From the NCBI GenBank assembly GCA_026988015.1, contig JALSMA010000041.1:1-48903 (forward strand): a stretch of DNA of 48,903 nt, read 5' to 3'. The position numbers and the translations under genes are program-made. This document shows positions 43,667-48,903 of this stretch, in pieces. This DNA is from Desulfobulbaceae bacterium (GTDB lineage Bacteria > Desulfobacterota > Desulfobulbia > Desulfobulbales > Desulfocapsaceae). The notes beneath the pieces are model-generated. The model did not search any database, was not told the DNA's origin, and saw only the letters and a program-made list of their open reading frames with translations. Position 1 is the stretch's first letter, and each line of letters starts with the position of its first letter.

Positions 43667-45187
43667 ATGACCACCATCAGCAGTCAGGATTTCATCGACT
43701 CCATTGCAGACAGCCTGCAACATATCTCCTACACACACCCCATTGATTTTGTTCGTGCAATGTCCAGAGCTTACAAGATGGAAAAAAGTCAGGCTGCCAA
43801 GGACGCCATGGCCCAGATCCTGATCAACTCCCGCATGGCAGCAATGGGACAGCGCCCCATCTGCCAGGATACCGGCATTGTCACAGTTTTCCTAACTATT
43901 GGAATGGACTGCCGATTCGACACATCTAGATCCATTCAGGATATGGTTGATGAGGGAGTTGCCAATGCCTATAACAATGCCGACAATCCATTAAGGGCCT
44001 CGGTAGTTACAGATCCCGTTGGTGAACGTCTCAACACCCACGACAACACCCCGGCCGTAGTCTACACAGAACTCGTCTCCGGTTCCACTGTTGATATCCG
44101 CATTGCTGCTAAAGGGGGTGGCTCTGAAAATAAATGCAGATTCACCACTCTGAACCCTGGTGACTCTATTATTGACTGGGTCCTGAAAACAGTTCCCGGT
44201 ATGGGTGCCGGATGGTGCCCTCCTGGAATCCTTGGTATTGGTATCGGAGGTACAGTAGACAAGGCCATGGTACTTGCCAAAGAATCTCTGATGCAACCCG
44301 TAGATATCCAGGAACTACAGGAACGAGGAGCAGAAAACAGCATTGAAGAACTCCGCCTGGAACTCTACGAAAAAGTAAACGAATTGGGCATTGGTGCCCA
44401 AGGGCTTGGCGGACTGACCACAGCGCTTGATGTTAAAATTCTTGACTGCCCAACCCATGCAGCATCGCTCCCTGTTGCCATCATTCCCAACTGCGCAGCT
44501 ACCAGGCATATTCATTTCACTCTCGATGGAAGCGGACCTGCAGAATTCACTCCTCCGCGCATCTCTGACTGGCCTGATATTCACTGGGAAGTAGGTGAAA
44601 ATGTAAAACGAGTTCACCTTGACAATATCCAGAAGGATGAAATTACCTCCTGGAAAGCTGGAGAAACCCTGTTACTCAATGGCACTATCCTCACCGGCAG
44701 GGATGCTGCCCACAAAAGGATACAGTCTCTTCTGGAAGCAGGGAAGCCACTGCCGGATGGAGTAAACTTTGAAGGAAAATTCATCTATTATGTTGGTCCC
44801 GTAGACCCTGTCAGGGATGAAATCGTAGGTCCGGCCGGTCCCACCACCGCCACACGAATGGACAAATACACAGACATGATGCTGGATAAAACTGGTCTCA
44901 TCGGCATGATAGGAAAGTCTGAGCGCGGTGATGCCACTATCAATTCAATCCGTAATCACTCTGCTGTATATCTTATGGCAGTCGGGGGGGCAGCCTACCT
45001 GGTATCAAAAGCCATTAAAGCTGCCAGAGTTGTCGCCTTTGCAGATCTTGGTATGGAGGCAATATATGAATTTGTTGTGGAAGATATGCCCGTTACGGTC
45101 GCAGTTGACAGCCAGGGGGAATCTGCACATAAAACAGGTCCTGCCATCTGGAGCCAGAAAATACAGGACCTCAGAGTGCGTGATTGA
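43667..45187 (+). CDS. fumA: Class I fumarate hydratase, fused alpha-beta (FumA type)
   Basis: A 506-residue iron-sulfur hydratase with both halves in one chain. The N-terminal half (to about 285) has the QRPICQDTGIVTVF cluster-binding Cys, KGGGSENKCRF, GWCPPGILGIGIGGT, and PNCAATRH with another cluster Cys. The C-terminal half (from about 300) has the IYYVGPVDPV, GPAGPTTATRMDKYTD and KSERGD segments of the beta domain. It interconverts fumarate and malate with an oxygen-sensitive 4Fe-4S cluster, as expected in an anaerobe. GGAGA lies before the ATG. The cysteine desulfidase-like gene follows after 92 nt. Confidence 0.94.
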   Translation: MTTISSQDFIDSIADSLQHISYTHPIDFVRAMSRAYKMEKSQAAKDAMAQILINSRMAAMGQRPICQDTGIVTVFLTIGMDCRFDTSRSIQDMVDEGVANAYNNADNPLRASVVTDPVGERLNTHDNTPAVVYTELVSGSTVDIRIAAKGGGSENKCRFTTLNPGDSIIDWVLKTVPGMGAGWCPPGILGIGIGGTVDKAMVLAKESLMQPVDIQELQERGAENSIEELRLELYEKVNELGIGAQGLGGLTTALDVKILDCPTHAASLPVAIIPNCAATRHIHFTLDGSGPAEFTPPRISDWPDIHWEVGENVKRVHLDNIQKDEITSWKAGETLLLNGTILTGRDAAHKRIQSLLEAGKPLPDGVNFEGKFIYYVGPVDPVRDEIVGPAGPTTATRMDKYTDMMLDKTGLIGMIGKSERGDATINSIRNHSAVYLMAVGGAAYLVSKAIKAARVVAFADLGMEAIYEFVVEDMPVTVAVDSQGESAHKTGPAIWSQKIQDLRVRD

Positions 45188-45245
45188 CAGTTGACACTCT
45201 TTCTTTCGTTGTTGACAACCGATGGTTCAACCCCTGTGTCAACAA
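45184..45245. promoter_or_regulatory. Cluster of TTGACA repeats and an inverted pair
   Basis: TTGACA occurs three times on the plus strand (45184-45189, 45191-45196, 45212-45217) and once inverted as TGTCAA (45237-45242). The last pair extends to a perfect 9-bp inverted repeat, TTGTTGACA (45209-45217) and TGTCAACAA (45237-45245). This lies just upstream of the cysteine desulfidase-like gene and looks like an operator for a dimeric regulator, or promoter -35 boxes without clear -10 partners. Confidence 0.5.
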
Positions 45246-45279
45246 TCCTCTTTATTTACATTTGGAAACAAAATTTGAT

Positions 45280-46497
45280 ATGACGACACTTGCCCAGAAA
45301 CTCACGTCTGCCCTCGAAGTTACCGCTGGATGCACAGAACCAGCGGCCATTGCCTTTTGTGCCAGTTTTGCCGGAAAATATCTTGAGGAAAACCCAGATA
45401 AAATTATTCTCCGCATTGACCAGCGCACCTACAAAAATGCCTTTGGAGCAGGAATCCCACGTGCCGGTGAACTGCGCGGCAGTGAATGGGCCCTACTCTT
45501 CGGATTTGTTATGGCATGTCCGGAGAAAAGACTTTCCATATTTTCAAGCCTGGAAAGAGATACCATTGCTAGAGCCCGGACACTTTACGAAAAGAATATC
45601 CTCAAAGTTGAACTGGTTGAAATTGACACCCTACTCATTGCAGTCTCGGCCCATGGCCCAAAAAACCAGACTGAAGCCTTGATTGAAGGAGGCCACACAC
45701 GAGTGACAAAGGTCACCGTCAATGAAAAATCCATTAGCATTTCAACCCGTAACGATGCCAAAGTTATACCTGACACCTTTCTCTTTGACAATACCATCTA
45801 CCTATCTCAAAACTGGCCGAATCTTATTGAAAACTGTTATGAAGACCAAACCCTGCAAACCACTGTTCGCCAAGGCATTGCCTACAACATGGCGGCAGCA
45901 CTGCATGGCCAGAAATATATTAAGGGGGGAAACGGGGTAGACTCTCTGGTGATGGGAGCCATCTATGCCAGAATGAACGGTGACCCGATTCCGGTTATGA
46001 GCTGTGCAGGGTCTGGTAACAAAGGACTCACCTGCATGATACCTGTTGTTACTCACAGCAGAGAACTTGATCTTGGAGAAGAACTTGAAATAAAGGGAGT
46101 TCTGGTGGCAGTACTGCTCACCAGTCTCATAACATCCCGCTTCGGGGAAGTTTCGTCTGTCTGTGGCGCACAATATGCTGCCGGGGCGGGTGTTATCGGT
46201 GGTCTGCTGTTTCTGAAGAAGGAACTGGAACTCTTTAATGGTGCCTACAACAACTTCATTTCCGCCATTGGTGGCGGGTTCTGTGATGGAGCCAAAGGAA
46301 GCTGCTCCATGCGTGGCAATGTTGCTGTGAGTACAGCCATAACCGCCATCACCCATGCGGAAAACGGCTTTCTTGTCTCAGGCAGGGACGGATTTTTAGG
46401 TGACACCTTTCAGGAAACCCTGGAACACCTCACCCAGTATAATCCACTGGTGGCAAAGTTTGAGCAGGAGACCATTGACATCCTCCGAAAGAAATAA
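45280..46497 (+). CDS. cyuA: L-cysteine desulfidase/serine dehydratase-alpha family protein (UPF0597, CyuA-like)
   Basis: A 405-residue protein. The N-terminal motif GCTEP (17-21), the central SCAGSGNKG region and the C-terminal GGGFCDGAKGSC cluster supply the conserved cysteines for an iron-sulfur centre in the family that includes CyuA and archaeal cysteine desulfidase. It would release sulfide, ammonia and pyruvate from cysteine; a serine-deaminase role is the alternative. ATG at 45280 matches the family start; the frame is open back to a GTG at 45184, but that part (DTLSFVVDNRWFNPCVN) is not conserved and covers the TTGACA repeats. Downstream of fumarase on the same strand. Confidence 0.82.
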   Translation: MTTLAQKLTSALEVTAGCTEPAAIAFCASFAGKYLEENPDKIILRIDQRTYKNAFGAGIPRAGELRGSEWALLFGFVMACPEKRLSIFSSLERDTIARARTLYEKNILKVELVEIDTLLIAVSAHGPKNQTEALIEGGHTRVTKVTVNEKSISISTRNDAKVIPDTFLFDNTIYLSQNWPNLIENCYEDQTLQTTVRQGIAYNMAAALHGQKYIKGGNGVDSLVMGAIYARMNGDPIPVMSCAGSGNKGLTCMIPVVTHSRELDLGEELEIKGVLVAVLLTSLITSRFGEVSSVCGAQYAAGAGVIGGLLFLKKELELFNGAYNNFISAIGGGFCDGAKGSCSMRGNVAVSTAITAITHAENGFLVSGRDGFLGDTFQETLEHLTQYNPLVAKFEQETIDILRKK

Positions 46498-46703
46498 AAC
46501 AAGCAACCTAACTCCATCAATTGACACAACACAGCTAATCACACCAACACATTCACACTCCCCGTCAATGTGCATATCTACTGGTAGCCAACAATGAGAA
46601 CATTGGAACAGTAAAAAAAAAGAGCCCTGAACTCAAAGAACAAGGTCAGAAACGGACTCCCCTGCAACGGGTTACTGTTACAAGAAAACACCTTGCATCC
46701 TGA

Positions 46704-47543
46704 TCAATCCCAACCGTTAACGACCTTATCCATGTTTTCACTGTTACCCAAATATGCCAGTGAACAGATTGGTTTCCAGTTCGCATCATTGGTGGAGACT
46801 CCCCTGAATCCTGTGCCGCTCACCACAAAACGATACTTGCTCCAATAGTCCATATTCGTTTTTTGTGTTTCAGGGCATTCATAGGAATAGACAGGTCGTT
46901 CCACTTGCGACAGTTTATCCGCCGTTGAATTGCAGGTAACTGTAATCTCTATTTCATCATAAACATCATCTTCCCAATAGCCAGGGCCCACAAACTCTCC
47001 ATATCCCCAAAACCCTCTAAGCATAAGCCTCACGCCCGACCTTACCACAAAAACCCCGCCCTGTGGTTGGGAGTCACACTCTGCTTCAAGTTCCTGTTTT
47101 TTAAAAAGCGCAACATCATCGACAGTAAACAACGCTGAATGCCTATACACATCCGGCTCAGAGACTCTCAGCCCACGATCAAATTGCGGATTTGACCAGT
47201 TACTGACCGACCGTATGAGTGCATCAGATATCCCATACCCAAAATAATTAACTATTGCCTTCATCCTCAAACCATTGATGATGATGTACCCATTGTTCGT
47301 CGTTGCTATCCCCCCTCCCACAGAAGTGACAACTCCTTGCGTAATTGTCACCTTAGGGATAGCAGCAGAACCAAGAATCTCTATTGAATGGCTGTTTTCC
47401 GCTGTGGCCTGACGCGGCAAACAGACTCCTGCCACAAAAGCAACAATCAACAGAATACTTTGAAGAAAGAGTGGTTTCACAAATCCCTCTAATTTCTGAC
47501 TTGAGAAAAGCCTCGCAAAGCCATTAATATTAAGATGTTTCAT
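46704..47543 (-). CDS. Secreted protein of unknown function
   Basis: A 279-residue protein with a long N-terminal signal peptide (hydrophobic core about residues 26-42, likely cut after ATA near residue 48). The mature part is beta-rich with many aromatic residues and about four Cys (including CDSQPQGG, TCNSTAD, YECPETQ, ICSLAYLG), so disulfides are possible. I recognise no family. GAGGGG stands 6 nt before the ATG. It lies 44 nt downstream of a decayed gene on the same strand, so both may once have formed an operon, perhaps for surface or pilus-associated proteins; that is only a guess. Confidence 0.75.
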   Translation of the reverse strand: MKHLNINGFARLFSSQKLEGFVKPLFLQSILLIVAFVAGVCLPRQATAENSHSIEILGSAAIPKVTITQGVVTSVGGGIATTNNGYIIINGLRMKAIVNYFGYGISDALIRSVSNWSNPQFDRGLRVSEPDVYRHSALFTVDDVALFKKQELEAECDSQPQGGVFVVRSGVRLMLRGFWGYGEFVGPGYWEDDVYDEIEITVTCNSTADKLSQVERPVYSYECPETQKTNMDYWSKYRFVVSGTGFRGVSTNDANWKPICSLAYLGNSENMDKVVNGWD

Positions 47544-47587
47544 TTTTGCCCCTCATCAATATCAACCCCGACGAACTCTCAATCCTA

Positions 47588-48903
47588 TTACCTGGTTTCA
47601 ACACAAACCATTGGCGACGTACTCTCACCATCAGGAACGACAACGGAATTTGGCTGACCTGCAACATCAAGGAGACCATACCCGGGAACGCAGCGATCTT
47701 CTAGAAACTGTTCCTTGGACATCAACAACATATCACGGAGTAAATGATTGCCAGCACCTTTCACTTCAGCTACCTAGCCCACCTCCATAACTACAATAGT
47801 AGCCCAGGGGGTTCCAGCTGGACAATCAAGATTAACTTCAATGGTTGAGCGCACTTCAGTTACAGGAGTTGCGCCAAAAACTGACTGATATTCTGTCCCA
47901 AGATACAAGTCACTATCTATTTCCATGGCACTGTTATGCGCCATGGAAAGTGTTACGCTGGGCTCCGTCACAGTCACTCCCCCCCCACCATCCCATACAG
48001 ATGTATAAACATCAGATACTCCAGTTAGCTCTGGAACCTAGACCACTTGCAACACTCCGGGCTCACCGGAAACTGACATCATCTTGTCCATGAATCCAAA
48101 ATTATACCAGGTCTTATGCTTGTCATAGTTTGCCGGATCCGCATTCGGGAGAAGGTCACAGATGACACTGACATCAGTACTGAAGCTATCTACTCGCGTG
48201 GCCTCAACACCCCCATCCACTCGGCAGGTTTTTTCCACATCAAACCCCACCGGGTAATTCCGGGTAACTTTCTTTTCACCGAAACGACAGAATTTTTTAA
48301 TAAAATCGGCCTGATCAAAGAGAGGAAATGTATCAAAGCTTCCGGTGTTCCCTGATAGTTGCACTGCTATCCCAGGATGTTGCAAACCATCTTCCACAGT
48401 AATTACAACTTTAGTCAGTTCTCCGTTTCCTGCAGTACCGCAAGGAAAATGGCCAAAAGCCCTAAGGGACATATCTGCCCCCAACCCTGAGCTGTTCTGT
48501 TTTTCACCAAGAAGAACCATCCTATCTTTGATATACAGCACCGGAAAAGGCCTTGATCCGATAAAGCTGAATTGGCTCGGATAAAGTAGCGACCCAATTT
48601 CATCACCTCCACTCTGTGACACAAGAGATCGAGCACCAGGGTTAATGCCCCTTGTGGACCCAAGAACCACGCCTGACAGATTGGCAGTTTTTGGCTGAAG
48701 GTAAGGGCTGGGCTTTTTCCGCACCACCTGTATCGATTTGTTCACAAGAGGAGATTCCATCTTCTGAGAAGAATCCTTTTTTTCCCACAACAGTGGAATT
48801 CAGCTTGCTGCTTTTTTCCAACTTTACGGCCGCTTTTAACGGATATCCGGATTGCTTTCGTTCCGCCTGCAGTACACGATATGATGTACTTCCCTTACTT
48901 TGA
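47588..48903 (-). pseudogene. Degenerate gene with two in-frame UAG codons and a frameshift
   Basis: On the minus strand one frame stays open except for UAG at 48038-48040 (context QVV-*-VPEL) and UAG at 47774-47776 (MEVG-*-VAEV), ending at TAA 47588-47590. Further upstream, coding sense switches frame at an A7 run (complement of 48777-48783): STVVGKK in one frame continues as DSSQKMESPLVNKS in the other. The upstream part runs off the right edge. The product is beta-rich with scattered Cys; no family is recognised. Both stops could be C-to-T changes of CAG. Three lesions in 1.3 kb point to a pseudogene. Sequencing error or readthrough are alternatives. Confidence 0.65.

Noticed and set aside
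45184-45279. N-terminal extension of the cysteine desulfidase-like protein from GTG 45184
   Set aside because: The family starts at the ATG at 45280; the extra part covers the TTGACA repeat array.
47588-48903. Pyrrolysine at the two in-frame UAG codons
   Set aside because: Several ordinary genes here end in UAG, the gene is no methylamine methyltransferase, and a frameshift is also present; decay is simpler.
1-48903. tRNA genes, CRISPR arrays, insertion sequences or prophage
   Set aside because: No T-loop/acceptor patterns, no regularly spaced repeats, no transposase, integrase or phage structural genes were seen by eye.

Overview
This window looks like a chromosomal segment of a strictly anaerobic, sulfate- or sulfur-metabolising bacterium of the Desulfobacterota (Desulfobulbales-like). 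That placement is an inference. It rests on a selenocysteine formate dehydrogenase tied to sulfhydrogenase-type electron-transfer subunits, a corrinoid-activator (RACo-like) protein, a 12-heme cytochrome, an EF-G of the mitochondrial-EFG1/spd type, and many c-di-GMP/HDOD signalling genes. I see no tRNA, rRNA, CRISPR array or insertion sequence. UAG is an ordinary stop codon here: it ends the RND pump, its adaptor, the radical SAM gene, fusA and lon.

Layout. 1-7 kb: AEC-family carrier (+), convergent with a tripartite RND efflux operon (TolC, lipoprotein adaptor, RND pump, all -). 7-17.5 kb: housekeeping and accessory genes: Tim44-like protein, B12-type radical SAM protein, BaiN-like flavoprotein, FKBP isomerase, shikimate kinase, ArfB, PpnP, RNase H-like exonuclease, MBL hydrolase plus HDOD protein, TcdA. 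17.5-21.5 kb (-): fusA, a RecA-like ATPase, a eukaryote-type HisA and a 62-residue protein coupled to it. 22-28 kb (+): a tightly overlapping four-gene operon: selenocysteine FdhA, a 4Fe-4S subunit, an FAD/NAD(P) subunit and an ASKHA/ferredoxin activator. 28-34 kb: RlpA/LysM protein, then a minus-strand operon nadE - multiheme cytochrome - cNMP/DUF4388 sensor. 34.4-39 kb (+): three-gene c-di-GMP cluster (GGDEF-PilZ, helical-repeat protein, HD-GYP with an altered HD motif). 39-42.6 kb (-): lon and mltG. 42.8-46.5 kb (+): hexapeptide transferase, class I fumarase, cysteine desulfidase-like protein. 46.7-48.9 kb (-): accessory region with one secreted protein of unknown function and a decayed gene running off the right edge.

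The most interesting system is the operon at 21970-27893. FdhA is interrupted by an in-frame UGA. An apical SECIS-like stem-loop follows, with the same GGUCU loop and the same 18-nt spacing I recall for E. coli fdhF. Its partners resemble the beta and gamma subunits of NAD(P)-linked sulfhydrogenases/sulfite reductases rather than usual FDH partners, and the fourth gene encodes a RACo-like corrinoid activator. Together they suggest a soluble formate:NAD(P)/ferredoxin complex connected to the Wood-Ljungdahl pathway. Other points of interest are the three-gene c-di-GMP cluster with a shared N-terminal domain, the yeast-like HisA, and the cytochrome embedded in a nadE operon.
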